A model generated the notes under the pieces. That model saw only the letters and a list, made by a program, of their open reading frames with translations, was not told the origin of the DNA and did no database searches. 64,000 bases of DNA from Holacanthus passer (lineage: Eukaryota > Chordata > Actinopteri > Pomacanthidae): assembly GCA_025331565.1 (NCBI GenBank), contig JAFREQ010000076.1, forward strand, positions 868,001-932,000, given 5' to 3'. Of this stretch, positions 34,901 through 50,300 are shown piece after piece. The position numbers and the translations under genes are program-made. The stretch's first letter is position 1; every line of letters starts with the position of its first letter.

Positions 34901-37718
34901 GTTTCATTATCAAATCTATTCCACTTGCTTAGTGAGAGAGTTCCCAAGTCAATGAAATTCTTTACCATGTTTTCACTGCTACATTGCACTCAGGCAGATT
35001 CTGAAATGTTAACAAATGTGTATTTTTAGCCAAAGAAAAGTATATATCAGGGGCCTGTGCTACAAAGCTATTGTGTTATCCAGCTAACTTGAAGGATTTG
35101 CTCACACACACTCCTCAAACCTAGAGTATGTCCCTCATGAATTCAAGACTATTGCTTTTCATAAAAGGTGTCAGATGGTTGTCATATTGATACCTTTTGT
35201 CATGAAATGCTGTCTTAAATATTTATGTGGAGTGTTTCTCAGTAGCAGCGGTATGTGTGTGTAAACAAAGCCACCAAGATAACTGGCTAACAACATGATG
35301 TAGCTTTGAGACACAGGCCTCAGGTCCTGGTAATTCCATATAGTAGTAGAATTGAGTGAAAGATTAATGGAGTTTATTGGTGGGGAGTTTAACTACTGTT
35401 CCACTTTACTCATTAATTTGATAACATTAAAGAAATTCATTTAACAGAAATTAAAAATTACATGCAAGCATGAAGAGATCTTCAACTTTAAATAAACAGT
35501 GCGTGGTTATTATTAAAGATGGCTCTGAATTAGTCATCAAATCAATTTCTGTACAATTGGCTTTTTATTATCCTCAAATATGTGATCTGGGGCCAACCAC
35601 TCTATCTGGATGAAATTAGAAAACATTTTCTGATGCCAGTATAGCCAGATAAAATCCAACAGAATACAGGAAATGTACTGTGGCAGGGGCAGGACTCCCA
35701 GACGCCATTAGATTGTCCCACCCACCTTTTCAGCGCTTTCTGCTCAACAAACATAAATAGCATAATAATAATAGCATAAACAGCTAATCAAAACATTTGA
35801 AATGAATGGGTGGCTAGCACTGTCTCCTCACAGCAAGAAGGACCCGAGTTTGAATCCACTGACAGGTGGAATGGATGGAAATGAACTGAATGGATGTTAA
35901 GTTAGTCTATGTGTGACCTGATGTCTAAGGGAAAATTTGGACTCAGTGGGAACCGCAACAAATGGCTTTTACCGAAACTTTATAACATGAAATGGTGATA
36001 AATTAATCACTTTCTGGCTTATAATATCACAGCATTACGTTACTGTGAAGATGTAGATTTAGATTTTATATGAACAAAGTCCAATATGTCCACCAATAGG
36101 AAGACTATGTGTGTTACTATGTCTGTTAAGTACAACCAAAGGCGTTTACCCAGTGAGCAGAGAGAGATGACCCGCACACCACCCCTCTGTCCATGTCTGT
36201 AATGCAACAAACGGATCTACAAAGCTTTGGTGGACTTGGGAGTGCAGGATTGCTGGCACTGCTGCAGGACTAGTTAATATTCTAGGAGAGCAGAGAGGGG
36301 AGACCGTGGCTCTGGATTTTTGTCGAAGGGGCCTGTTTGAAATTCAGCAGGTCGAGGCACAAGCCGAACAGTAGTCTATGTTATCACAGAGAGGGGGAGT
36401 AGGAGAAAGGAAGGGGAAGAGGTAAGGAAGAAGAGAGAAACAGAGAGAGATTGAAGGATTTGGCAGAGACAGAAGGTGCGTGAGGGTAGAGGGAGATCGA
36501 GCAGGAGCACAACAGAGCAAATAAACTGCCTCGCCCAAGAACCAGTAGGATGGGTGACGGGTGGTAGGAATGTTGATCAGGTGAGAGAATGAATCAAGGG
36601 AATTTTCAGAGGAAACACCACTTTGGTGCGGACTGAAATAACAGCTATTTGATGGTTTTCCATGAAATTTTGTGCAGACATTCCCCCAACAATGAATCCC
36701 TCTGACTTTAGTGATCCCCCCAACCTTCCCTGTAGCACCACCATAAGGTTAACATTTTCATTTTTTAACAGCTGGATTGGCATGAAATTTGACATTTGTC
36801 GTCCCCAGAGGATGATTTTTAATAACGTTTACCCCCTGACCATTCATCTGGTGCCATCTTCAGCTTAAATTTTCTGTTTATCCATTACTTTGGCTATTGA
36901 CCAAATACCTGCAAAGCTAATGACATTCCTAACAGCCACAGCTGTACTATGTGTTTGTTGCTATGCTAATAGGCTAATGTTACCATGAAAACACAAATTA
37001 AGAGGTAAACCTATACCTGCAAAACATTAACATGCCAGCATTATCAGTATATCAGTGTTGATCAGTTGCAGTATGATTTTGACATGAAGCACAGAAATAA
37101 CTTGCTTTAAAAACAATCAAACAGCTTGTAATTTGATGCAGATCTTGATCTGGATGCAAACTAAAAAATTCCTTTCCACTTTTTTATCAGTGAAAAAATT
37201 TGTGGATTTTGCAGCTTTGGCAGAGGGCTGCGTTTTCAGAGTGCCATTTCAACAATAAGCCTTTGTTTCCCCACCATAAAGCCAAGTAGAAAATGTTGAA
37301 TTAGCATGTAGATGACAATTGGAGTGGTGCTTTGCCTCACTAAAAATAGAAAGTCATTTGACATCAAAGGTTATTTTTATCTCTGTGAGTAAATAGAGAC
37401 TGTCTTTTTAAGCTCACAACAAGCCTTGTAGAAAATGTGCAATAATTTCGATAGTGGATAGAGACATTTGTCTCCCTGACTCTGTTTGAAGCCTTCTTTT
37501 GCTTTGCTTTGTGTCATTCATTCAGCGTAATTAATATGTCATTCAATCTCTTATTAGTTCTTCTCTTTGTAGGAAGGGTCAATACCTCATTCATTGTATC
37601 TTGTAATTTCGTAACACCATGCCAACTGCCAATGGATTGATAAAGCTTCATTGTTTGGTGAAGTGGATCTTTCAGTTCCTATTGGAACAGAGTGTGGAGC
37701 AAGACAAAGTGCACACAC

Positions 37719-37757
<39 letters not shown>

Positions 37758-37999
37758 TGACAGACAGAATGAATTTTCGCCTTGTCAGTAAAAATCAGAT
37801 CCCCGACAGTCTACCTGTATCACTCCATCTCGTCCTCATCTGCAGTCCAATCCTTCCCTTTCATCTTTCCACATTCTCTGGACTTTTTCTCTTCCTCTTT
37901 CCTTAAATGCACAAACAAGTGCTCACATGGAGACTCACTTGAATACATTTCAAAATACCGTCCACCGTCCACCCACATGACATACATAGCTATGGATGC

Positions 38000-38044
<45 letters not shown>

Positions 38045-39489
38045 CGCACATATATACACAAACACACAAGACTGAGCCATTTCCCAGCATCCTCAGAGCA
38101 TTAGACCCCTGTTAATCCCAGCGTGGTCTTCGGTTCAATGCAGCTGCATCTACCGGTCACAGGCCAGCACACTCCTCTTTCTCCAGCACTCTGTTTTAAT
38201 TACTTTTCTCTGTTTTTTCTCCCCCTAAGTCTCCTTCCATCCCTCCCCATCCCTCTGTTTTCCTGCGATTACACAAGAGAAGGCAGTGACAAAGAGGAGG
38301 GGGGAGTAAGGGGGGGGACAACAAGCTAGAGAGAAGAGTGAAGAGAGGTTGTTTTCATTGACTGGCAAGTAATGCCAAGGGGTTTTAAAGGTCAGTTCTG
38401 TATGGCTGATCATTTAGTTTAGAAGTGATTTACTTGCACACACCTCTGGTCACATACACTTATGTATGAACATACTGCAGCAAGCTACACAAATACATCA
38501 GCGGTTTGATATTCTCTTTCTGTACAGTTTTTTAGACAAAGAAATGTACACTTTCAAATCAACCAATATTCTTTTTAGCACATTATAACAGACCAACAGA
38601 AATATTTATTGAGAGTCTCACCAAGCACACGGAGCCAAGATGTCAATTTACGCGGAGGAGCACAAATAATTTTATAGTGTCCATTTGAAATGCTTGAGCA
38701 TTTTGTTTTCTTGGTCACTTAAAGTAAATTGTGCAGTTGGGCTATTTTTTTCTGTATTTGCATAGGAAAACAATGAAATGGCCACCTGCAAAATAGCTCA
38801 TTTCATGCTAATTTGGTATTGTCATAACTATTGTGAACGTTCCCTCCAGGCTTACAGGCATAATGTGCACCTAATAGAGTGGTTACATGAACTTCTGTAG
38901 GCCTCACCTCATAGAGGGCAACAAAATATCACAATTCTGCTCAGAAAAATGATTAAATACAGGCATTTCTTCTTGAAGATGATTTGGTGTAGTTGTCCAC
39001 TGATTATGACAGTAATGCCTCTCTCTTTTCTGATTATGATTTATTTTACGTTTCATATATTTTCATGTGATTTGTGCCTCATGCAGCCTGTTCCACTGTT
39101 TGAGATGCAACATCAACTATTGCGGTTTAGTATTCAGTCCAAAGTTGAACCTTACTCTACCGTAGCACTATAACAGAACATATGTTTTGTTCATAATTTG
39201 ATAAGCTTTAGTGAGTATTCACAGCATCCTATGTAACTATCTTGCACGTTTTCATTTGAAATTAACCCATAATCCTTCTCACAGCACAAAAAACAAATGC
39301 CATTCAGCCCTGCACAAAAACTTGATACACTCTACACATTTTGCATCAGCTTTTTGTCAATTCAGCATCATATTGGTTGACTTGCTGTTTTTAACCATTT
39401 AAAAATCTCTGACTGATTGAGTCTCCCCTCCTGCAATTCTTTGTGCGGTAAAATGTCATTTACTGCTACAACTGCGCATATGTCATTAC

Positions 39490-39529
<40 letters not shown>

Positions 39530-40002
39530 GGGAGTGATGGGAGTGATGTGAACAGAAGGGTAGAATAATAAGAAGACCTGTAATCCTTTCATCTTCACAC
39601 ATCAATCAACTGTTCTCAAACTGTCACACACACACTCAGTTTTAATCATGACATGTTGCAATCAGGCGACCAGCACCAGTCAATCACACCGGCTAAGATC
39701 TCATCCTCAATGCAGAGAGAGTTAACACCCTGCCTCTGTGTGTGCGTGTGTGTGTGCGATTGGAAGCTTTTGATCTAATTGACATGAGCTAACTCTCCCT
39801 GCTTTTGAAGAGATCAGGTTCAAAGTGTGTCATTTTCTTTTGCATGGGTCAGTTTAGCATAGCTTACACGCATGCATTTAGAATAGCAGAAAGGTCTATC
39901 TCACGATATTAGATTCACTTTACTTTTTTGCATACATTATACATGCTGTAAATTATATGAGAAGTCACTTCAAAGCTCAAAACATTGGTTCTCGTCAGGG
40001 TG

Positions 40003-40101
<99 letters not shown>

Positions 40102-43100
40102 TTCCTGCAAGGTTTGTTTGTACAGTCAATACAAAGCGGTTATAGAACCAATAATTCTTTACAAATTAAAACAAATAGTGTTGGGCAACAAACAGATTTT
40201 ATCCACTGCCAGTGATAGCCTGAATCTTTGGCTGATGGACTTATTGGCACATTTAAATGACCAAAATAAGTGCCTCCACATTTCTGCCTCATGAGCATTC
40301 AAAGCGTCAAACCTGGTGCAAATAATCTCTAAAAGCGCAATTTGTGTGCTGTGAATAATTGATAGTGAATGTAATATTGGGCTTCATTTACTGATAGCCT
40401 GTGATTGCACAAGGCCCTGCACAGCATAAAACAACTCTCCTGCAGCTCTCTGCTGTAGCTTTTCAAGAGACATCATGTGTTCAGTTTGAAGGCTTTGTAA
40501 CCCAGTGGTTTACTGCAGGTTTGTACATGCAGCACATGTCAAAACAAAGACATGGGCATTTAATATTATTAAATGTTTTGTCCATGCATTGAGTGGCCAA
40601 ATGTTTTTCTAGCATCAATCTACTGCAAATAGCTGCTGCAGTAATCTCATTAGGATTTTGAGGGTTTCATTCACAGTCAGCACTATTTGGGCAATGTTTT
40701 ATTAGCAGAGACTGAAAATAGAATGAATGAATCCTTATGACATTCAGAAATAATGACTCCATTCATTTATAGTATCAGATTAAATGCAACTTGTGCAGTG
40801 GTTTTACTGCAAATCTGCAAAAAAAATATATACATTTATATGCAAAAATCAAGTTAACTATTGAAACCTTGAAGTAATAATAAATGCAAAAGTAATGTCT
40901 TCCCCCCAGGAAAAACCTGCTTGGCTCCATAATAAAAGCATCACAAAATCACCAGTACTCAGGATGCGATGTTCCAGTCCTTTGTGCCACAGTCGAGGAT
41001 TAGCATTCAGGCAGAAGCCCCATTCAGACGTCAAAATATTGATGTACTAACTGACCTAAAGAGAACTTCAGGCCACACAGTCATAAATCTACAGTACCAT
41101 CGCACTGGCAGCACTATTCATTAGTCTCCTAATCTAAATGTCTCAGGGTGGAGTGGGAGACGATGAGTATGAGGCTGCCATTAAGATGATCAAGTGGGCA
41201 CTTTCTATGACAATTGTCCAAAAGAATTAGACTCACAACACCTCCAGAGGGATAAACAACACTTTCTGGCATTTCAAAACTCCTCTCAAAAGACACTCAT
41301 CTACCTGCCTACTCTATGCTTAAGGCCTGTACAGACTCCACAATATCAGCCCACGAGTGGCCCAACAGGCCTTTTCCACATTTTGTTGTGTCACACGAGG
41401 AGAAGCAGAGATATAAATAATAAAATAAATGATGGCTAAATTCCATTTAGCTCCTTCAGTTTCAGGGTCCTAGTATTGTGCATGCTGACTCACTGTCACG
41501 CTGTCTCAATGTCACGGCTTAGTGGGAACAGAGCCATCGTTAATTTTATCAGTAAAACTTGTGCTTTTCCTACTGTGATGAGACAAAATGTCTGCTGTGA
41601 AAAAAGGCCATATTTTGAGTTCTGCCAGCAGCCAATATATAACTGCTTCTGACTGCTATTAAAGTGATATGCCAGTATGCTGTAATGTATAGAGTGTGGT
41701 TTGCAAACAAGTTATTGACCACCCACTGTCAGTACAGTAAGCTTTGAATAGGTAGTGGTAGTGATATTGCCAGTTGGAGTCACAGACTAATCAGTTAATG
41801 TTATTCGGTTCTCATTCAAGGAACAGCTCACTGTGCTAAAATATAATAATGTGTTTCCTGACTAGAAAGTGTCAGGTGTCATTTTTACAGTAACCATGTT
41901 TACTTTGGAAAAGTTTTTGTTCAAACAAGGACTCCCCTCCGCCATCAAATAGTAGCAGATGTTGGCTACATTTTCTACGTGTGTTGTTGTGGAATTTCCC
42001 TCTCCACAGAAAATCAATATCCTGGAGGGTGTGCTGAATTACAATGTCAGTGTTGCAGGAATCTGTCCAATGTTGTTATGTAGAGAGGAGCGACATTTAT
42101 TGAACTGAAAATGTAGGACTTTATTCTCTCTTTTTTTCCCTCTGCTTCCTCATTCAGAAGTCATTTAGTGGAATTTTTTTCGCCTTTATTCTAATGAGTT
42201 TGTCGCATTAATTTGTGATGACTTTAAATAATACAGCGTTGTTGCTGTGGTAGATCTAATTTGCTTGGTGTTGGCTTTATATCATCTTTATTCAGTCTCT
42301 TATTTCCGCGTTCACCTCCTTTTTGCCTCCCAATTCATTTTCATTAGCTTAGGTAAATGTGTAATAGCCGCAGAAAATGGTACTCATACTAGAAAATATT
42401 AACCAAACAACAAATTTAATAAAAACATCATGCAAATGTTGAGCAGTTTATACATTTAAAGAATAATCGGCTTGCACACAATAACAACTACCCACACACA
42501 TACTTATACATAATGTATACTGTATGCTGCTCTCTCTGACTCAATCATTGTATCTCTCTACCCTCTTCTCATAAATCACTAATGTTGGTATCAGCAGGCA
42601 ACAGTTACCCACTGCACAGAATCACATCTGCTGCCACTACACTCGCACACACACCCACACACACATATATATCATGGTCCCCACTAATATGCTTATCTCC
42701 TCTTCTTTCTCCCTTGCCCTCTGTAAAGGGCACCGCACACCAGTGGCATTCAATGTTTGTCAAAACACTCACACCTATTGTTTTCTATATAAGCCCATAT
42801 GTCAGTATCATCAAGATGCATGTACTGTAAATCTGATATGATGTGTCGTGTCAGGATTACTGCAGCACTACTTCCCACCTGAAAATGAGCAATCCCTTGA
42901 CTGCTTCCTCTGTCGGTCCAGTGTGTCTGCCGTGTGCTGCGACCTTCAAATGATGCAAGCTTACCTGAGTGTGCTGCCATGAAGGGCTCATCAGACAACT
43001 AAACTTTGTCATATTTTTCTGATGTTTTGTAGACCAATTAATCAGCAGATTAATCAATGAAAATACATGTTAGTTGCTGCCCTAAAATCCATTAGTGCAA

Positions 43101-44236
43101 TTAGTCACTTTTTTGTCAATTATTTACTTAGTCAGTCAAAAGGAAATTAATATACAACAATTTTACCAGTCAAAAATAAGTTAATTTTTAAGCAAAAGAC
43201 AAAACGTTTGCATGTCTCAGCTTTGTGAGGATTTGTTGCCGCCGGTTGAATATACAAGCAATTGGAAGATGTGATTTTAACTAAATTTTAAGATGCATGA
43301 AAAATATATTCCCTCAGTGTCATCATTTATTATACATGATTTGACTGCTGAAATTGTCCATGCAGACTGCTGCTGTGAATGTTGAGGGCAGCTGTAGTGT
43401 TACAGCATCTACTAGAAAATACAATATATATGCAATATATGGTCCATTGAACGCCCTGTGAACCTTAGTCCTGTATAGAAAAAGTATATGAGCACTATGT
43501 TAATCATGTGGCTGTTCTCCATCTTTATGCTGCACACCAGATCTACTAGAACTGTGACATAAAGATGGAGAGCACCCATACGATTAACTATAGGTGTACG
43601 ATACGCCTCATTTAAGCCAGCAGTTTCATGTATGGGTATGTGTATGTATGAGCATTTATGAAACTGCATAATCCTCTCTCTCCCTTCCCCTCTGTCTTTC
43701 TCTCTCAGGATGGGAACTTCACCAAAGCTGTAATCATGCCAGCAGAACCACCACCATCAGCCAAGGTCGTGGGACAGTCCTCCTTTGTCGACTTTGGTGA
43801 GAATGACAGAGATTTGGCATTTGCTGTCATGTTCGAAGAACCTTGTGTGTTTGTGTGTTATTCTGACAGAGTAACAGACAGGGCCCTTTGAAACCTAGCA
43901 CTGGCACAGCATTTACTGTGGGGATATGGATTGTCCATAATTGGACAGACTCAAAATGTAAAAAATCAAAACACAGGAAGTCAATGTGTAAATGCACTCA
44001 AAATTCTTAGAAAACCGCTGCAAGTAGTCCGAGTTGTACTTTGCAGGAGTATACTCAAAGTGTCTTGCCCCTTCTATGTGTATGTGTATGTGTGTGGCAG
44101 ATCCATTCCTCTCCTAAGTCCTTTTAGCTCCCTCTGCATTTGAAGCTGTGTAGCTTCAAAGGCTTCCAAAAAGGACTGTCTGGTCTTTTTGGCTTTGGCA
44201 TCACTGCAGCTCTCTCATCACAGAACTTTCTTTCCC

Positions 44237-44316
<80 letters not shown>

Positions 44317-47300
44317 ACAAATGCTCACCCCTTACCAGACAGGCTAATCTCATGCGTGCACACACAGTTGCAGACACACACTCCCGCACAACACTCCCTG
44401 TTACACACACTCAATCCCGCATAGAGCCAGATTTTTCAGAACAGCTTATCCCCTTAAACAATCTTGGCCAGTAGTATTCATTGTTCAGCTCAGCTTTACA
44501 TTTATCCGCAGCAAATCTCTGCTGGCTCTCTAATCTCCAGGCTGCAGCCTGTGCACCGCAAAGTGGCCCCTGGTTGCTCTTGTCAGAGCTACCTCAGCCA
44601 GGCGAGGGGCAGACTTGTAGTGGCCTCTTCAACTTGTTTTTCAGGTTAAATACCTTTTCGATTAACATTATAACAGTTAAGTAAAATGCGTTCTGGTCTG
44701 ATCTGGATGGAAAACTGAATGAATAATATTTCTATTGCCGGAACTGATAACACTGGTACACTTAATCACAGTAGCTCTCATTTAGTGAGTCTTGTCACAT
44801 AACTGTCTGTAAACCATGCCTTTTTTTGTGGCACAATTAATAGTCAGAAAGATGTGGGTTAAATAAAAGTCGAGGGTGCAGCATAGATAATAAGCTACAA
44901 TAGCTTCTCATGTTCTGCATTTTCCGGGTTCTACATTCCCTCAAAGGACAGCACTGTCAGGACTGTTTGCTATTGGTCAACAGCGAGAATTCACAAGCCA
45001 AAGTTCACCAAAGTGAAGTCTACACAAAAGATTGAAGCTGACGTATTTCACACCTGTGGGCAAAATCACTGACTGCAATTTTGTTGAAAATAATTGTATT
45101 CGGCACAAAACTGCACCCTTTCAAATGCTGATGTGACAGGGGGCATAAGGCTGAGTGTAGTTAAATCAGCAAGGGTTTTATTGCTTATGAATTCAACTTT
45201 TCATTTTATAAGAGGACAATATGTTGCCTTTCCAAAATTACTTGATTTTGCAACTCTGTAAGATTTGTATGTGTTCATCTTCAGTCTCAAAGATTTGTTT
45301 CACTGTCTCCATTCTTTGTGCAAAACCAACTCTGTGGCATTTTTGCATCGTGCCTCTCAAAGTCCACTTATACATTCAGCCTCATATCATATTCTTTCTC
45401 GCAGCAGTGGTCCTTGAGATAGGGAAGTTCGATTGTCTAAAAAATGCACATTTTTAAACAGTGTTGCCAGTAATTCAGGTGAAGCTACGCAGGATTGCTT
45501 AATGTCTGGAGGGCAGACAGTGCAGTGTGTCCACTTATGTGACAACACATTTCTCCCGCTGTATTGATTCTTGACAACGAAATTCAAATGGAAAACGCGT
45601 CATTTACTGTGCACCATGGATTTTTCCCAGGGAAGACCGGACAGGAATACTAAATCAACTGGCAATATAGAACTGTAGACATTTATCTGTATTAACATGG
45701 TTTTCATTTCAGAATGTCTTAAAAGCATGATAAAAATCAGATGTAATCTTTTTTTCTGGTTTTAAGCTTTTTAGTTTTTTTCTTTTTTCAGCAGTTTTTT
45801 TCTTAATATCCAGACCCACATTTTTTTCATTTTGTCTGTGTGACCTTATCACTCAGTTTGAGCTATGTGCTGTCATTAGCTGTGTAATGTTCGATGCATT
45901 TTTAATTAACTTTTGGGCTTGTGTGGCACTCATGTACATGAGCACACGGACACACACAAGTGTGCACGCTGAGCTTCTTCCTGATAAACACATCCTTGAT
46001 AGCAAGATTAATCTGTTAATGTCAATGCAGCTAGGGGTGTCTATCAAATATTTAGTGAACAAACTTCCTCTTCCCAAATTGGCAATAATGTATGAGCCAG
46101 AGGGGAAATGACCTATATGCTATGTGTGTGTGTCTGTATGTCATGTGGGAATCTGTCTCACAGCGTGTTTTTGTGTAATTTGCTGGCGAGTGTGTGTGTG
46201 TGTGTGTGTGTACAGTATGTAATTCATCATTTCTGGGGGCGGTGACCTTTTTTGTTTAAATCTCAAGCTTATCTCGACAAAAACTTTCTCATTTCTTTAA
46301 TCTTTTTCATTCCTCCTCCGGCTCGGAAATGTCACTTCAAGACATTGCCCTCGTTAGCCGGGGATTGAAGCCTTTGAGGGTCACGCTTCTAATAACCTGC
46401 CAAATTCTGGGAGAAGGATGCCTCGCAGGATGTAATGTCTTTCTCTTTTTTTTTTTTTGTCCCGTTTGTCTGCTTCACTCAGCCCCTCCTTGGCTGTCGC
46501 TGCCTATCTTTATTTCTCTTGATCTACTCTATATCTGCCATCTATGGCTTACTCGCTTTTCACCCTCCTTTTCCTTCTCCTCCCTCTATTCTTCATCTAA
46601 ACAGCTTTTGGTGTCATTGTTATTACGTTGTTGGAGGAGGACTCTGTAGTGACCCACTATCACACCCAATATCTTTTTTAGTCCTTCTTTTTTCCGGGCT
46701 GTCGAGTATTGATAAAAACTCAAAAGTTTAAGAGATTATTAGACTTTTGCAATATCCAACATTATTTAAAGAAATTATAATATGATGTGATAAGCAATAG
46801 TTGAATAGGTGATTACAGTTGAGGCCAGATTACATCAGACACACTGCATCAAATAATGTTAGACTTTAATTTGAAACACATTCATCACTCTGACTATATC
46901 TCTCGTTTTCGTTATCTCTATGTCTCTCTTGTCAGGCAGAGCCAAAAAAGAGATGCTCTGTGCCAACAAGAGCGGAGTTAGTGTTTGTTATAAAATCAAT
47001 GGGGCTGAATGGGAGACTCAGTATGAGTCAGATAACATTGACTCTGGCGAGAAATGCACACAAAACTGAAAGAAAACCTGCACTCGTAGGTAAAAACGCT
47101 TTAAATATTTTAATGCCACAAGTGAAAAAGTGATGCATTTCAGCCTGAAGGAAGCAGTGTTCTTTCCTGTATTCTGCTATAGTTGTGAGATTCGAGTGAA
47201 TCCAGACTCCTTAGTCCAAACTGAGTTCAAATCTGAATAACTAGTTTATGTTCAAGTTAACTGTGCAACAAGATACTACTAGATACTACTAGATAGATAG

Positions 47301-50300
47301 ATAGATAGATAGATAAACTAACTAAACAAACCAGGTTACTTAAAAACATTACATTTACTCCTCTTCCAAAAATGTCTAGCTGCACCATATCAGTGATGGT
47401 GCTGCTTTCATGAACGGCTCATGAAAATGCCGGCTGACTGCTTCCTTCTTCAGCCAGCTGATTGAGATCGTTTAAAAGCCTGTTTCTGGTCAGGGCACAC
47501 TTGTTCATATACATTCAGCATACACTGCTTCAACAAAGTGCCTTCTGAAAAACACTTTGACAATCAGGCAAGTTTATCATCTACATTAAAGCTGGCTTTC
47601 ACTGCTCTGTTTTTTTGCTGTCACTTTTACAAACATATTCTGTTGAGTTTTAATTCTTGCACTCGTTGCTTTGCTGAGGTTAACATACTTGGCTCCACGT
47701 TTGTCAGAGTACCAATATTGATTGTATTCCTTTGGCGCCGTCATTGCCTCGTTACAAAAAAACCCCAAACCTGTCTCTATTAAGCACAAATATGTAATCG
47801 CTTTCACATCTCAAATTAAATTGCCTTCCCAACTTTTCTTTTCTTTTCATTTTGCTAGACTGGTCCTATTTAACATCACTAGCTAAGACCACTCAGCTAG
47901 AATGTCCCCGCTGAAGAGGGCTATATGATGCTGAGATGGTAGCATATACTATATCTAGCAGCTAGACGCATGGATAACAAAATCAGGATGCATTCTGGAC
48001 ATTCATGGATGATGTACTTCTGTAGTGCAGCATAGAGTGGTACAAACAAATGATATTCTTTGCAAGCTCTCACGGGCCACATGAAATACAAATGCAGTCC
48101 AGTACATCACAAAACACAGCTTTAAAATGTAAGGCTATGTTGAATCAAAACCTCTCTGACACTGTCACAAAAAATGACAATTCTGTATTTCACTGTTTAT
48201 TGGGTTGCATGAAATTTTGTTTGTCCCCTTTTCCTGTGTTTCTGCCGATATTTATGCTCCTTCCACCTACGGTACCAACTCCTACTGCATCAGCCTCTAA
48301 TTCTTTATTATTATCATTTTCAGTGTTTGTCTCTCTTGAGTGACATCTTATAAGCCCATCTGACCATTTCTCCCCAGGCTAAATAAAGTCCAACGTCTCG
48401 ACTTTACGGAAAAACCTTGAATGAATGACCGCAGGTAGCCCGAAGGAAAGAGAGGAGAGGGAGTGAGGGGAATGAATGCATGAGAGGGGAATGGAACACT
48501 TCAAAGATGACATGAAGCGAGATAGAAAAGAGGATAAAAAAAAATAAAGATATGGTGAGGTGGATGATCGAGAGAGGGAGGAGGAGAAGATGGCAGGGAG
48601 CGAAATGAAGGAATGGAGGGAGAGAGGACTGAATGAGAGAGTGGAGAGCAGCATTGCATCCCTGTGTGATGTGAAGTGGGAATTATTTCCATCACACATC
48701 ACACTGCCAATTGTCACTCTATCCTTCTACCTTTCCCTTTCTGTCTCCCACTACATTTTCCTCTACTTTTTTTTTGTCTGTGTCGACTTTTCTCTGCATT
48801 TCCCCCTATATCTGTCTGTCTTGTACTCTTGCATTCTTGTCTCTTGAAAGTGCTTTTTTAACAGTGTCTAATTATACATGACAACAGCAGCGACAAGAAT
48901 TATAAAAGACATGATAAAAAAGAAGCTAACACACTCTGGCTTCTGAGTGTATGCAGCGTTTGTGTCTCATATTTTTGCAGGCTGTTGGATACAGTGCTGC
49001 GAGGCTGCAGCTCTGCCTGCTCTCTACCAGCAAAATGCAGGATTTAGCTTTATCTGGGAGCTCATCTAGGGAAACTCATTTAGCAAGGTGCAGCAGCTTT
49101 ACAGATTTACAAAGGTGTTTATCCATATAGCTCCCACATATTTAGGAAATGCAGTTAGGTTTTGAAATATAACACTGCACATCTGTAACACTCCAGTCAT
49201 AAAACGTGTCCTCTCTATGGAGTTATATATTTAGTAATGGATGCCTTTTTCTTCAGCCTAATTATAGTCTAACCTGATCAGAGTGTATGTATCTGGGATC
49301 TGGTGTCTTCCTCGTGGGTTTGTCCATTGCTGTGATTAGGTAGTCTGACATTGGCCACTCTTAAAGAAACTCATTGAATCAGAGTTTGTCTTAGGATTTT
49401 GTAGTGATTTTGGTTGAGCTCAAAAAAGGAGTGACGTTTTGTGGTCTTCTCCCGTGGTCTGCTCTTGCAGAAAGGTGTCATGACTTTTCACTTTTTATTT
49501 GAAATTTGAACATTTGTTACATTGTTTAAACATAGGAAAGTTACAAGCGTCATTATTTGGCATCATCAAGGTCTTAAGACTTTGCTTATCACATACTGTA
49601 TGAGGTGGATCCGGGTAAAGAGTATAGAGCCTGTAACTTCTTTTTGCCAGTTGGTGGCGCTATAACTATGATTCACTAGTGGCCTGTAAACATAATCAGA
49701 CCTAACCCTGACAAAACATGTGAAATTCATGGCTGATTGGACAGTGTATGTTTGAGATACAACAACTTCCCTTTTCATGGTGAAACGTCTAAATTCACTG
49801 TGCCTCCAGGACAAGGCCATTCAAAGAAAACTGGCACTCTTCACAATGAAGCAAATTCTTTTCTGAACACATCTGTGGCTCTGGAGGAGGAGGATCTGGT
49901 CAACCAGCTAGGACTATCTCAAAGTATAAAACATGTCATATCCTGTTGCTCTTAGGTGGCACTACGACTGTAACTGAATATTGGCATGTAGATGTCCTCA
50001 GGCTGGGACTCTTTTCAAACATGTAAAGTTTGGGGCAGATTGTATGTTTGAGTTACAAAACCTCCTGTATCTTGGCGAAACAGTGAAATTCTTCTTGGGA
50101 ATGCCATTCGACAAATACTCAAAAGCTTAACAACCTGTCATGGTTACAGTCTTTAGTCAATCTGGTTATTTCTCGAGGAGGAGAATGTTAAAATACAACG
50201 CCTGTAAATGGGCAAAACTGCACAAAAATTGCACAGGACATTCAAAATGGCTGACTTCCTGTTGGGTTTAGGGTATGGCTCTAAAAGGTTTTTTGTGTAG

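Larger units (their letters stand above)
34200..43708 (+). other. ITFG1: ITFG1 intron 7 (9.5 kb)
   Basis: The intron carries a broken tRNA-Glu copy (34511-34555), a MITE (35052-35319), a SINE fragment (35808-35870), a second percomorph repeat copy (36592-37050), CA/TG runs (37720, 38005, 39492, 40005), and hAT-like fragments close to its 3' end (43005-43270). No nested gene is recognised. A strong pyrimidine tract precedes exon 8. Confidence 0.8.

Noticed and set aside
48379..48717. 112-codon Ser-rich minus-strand frame
   Set aside because: Complement of a GA-rich tract; compositional.
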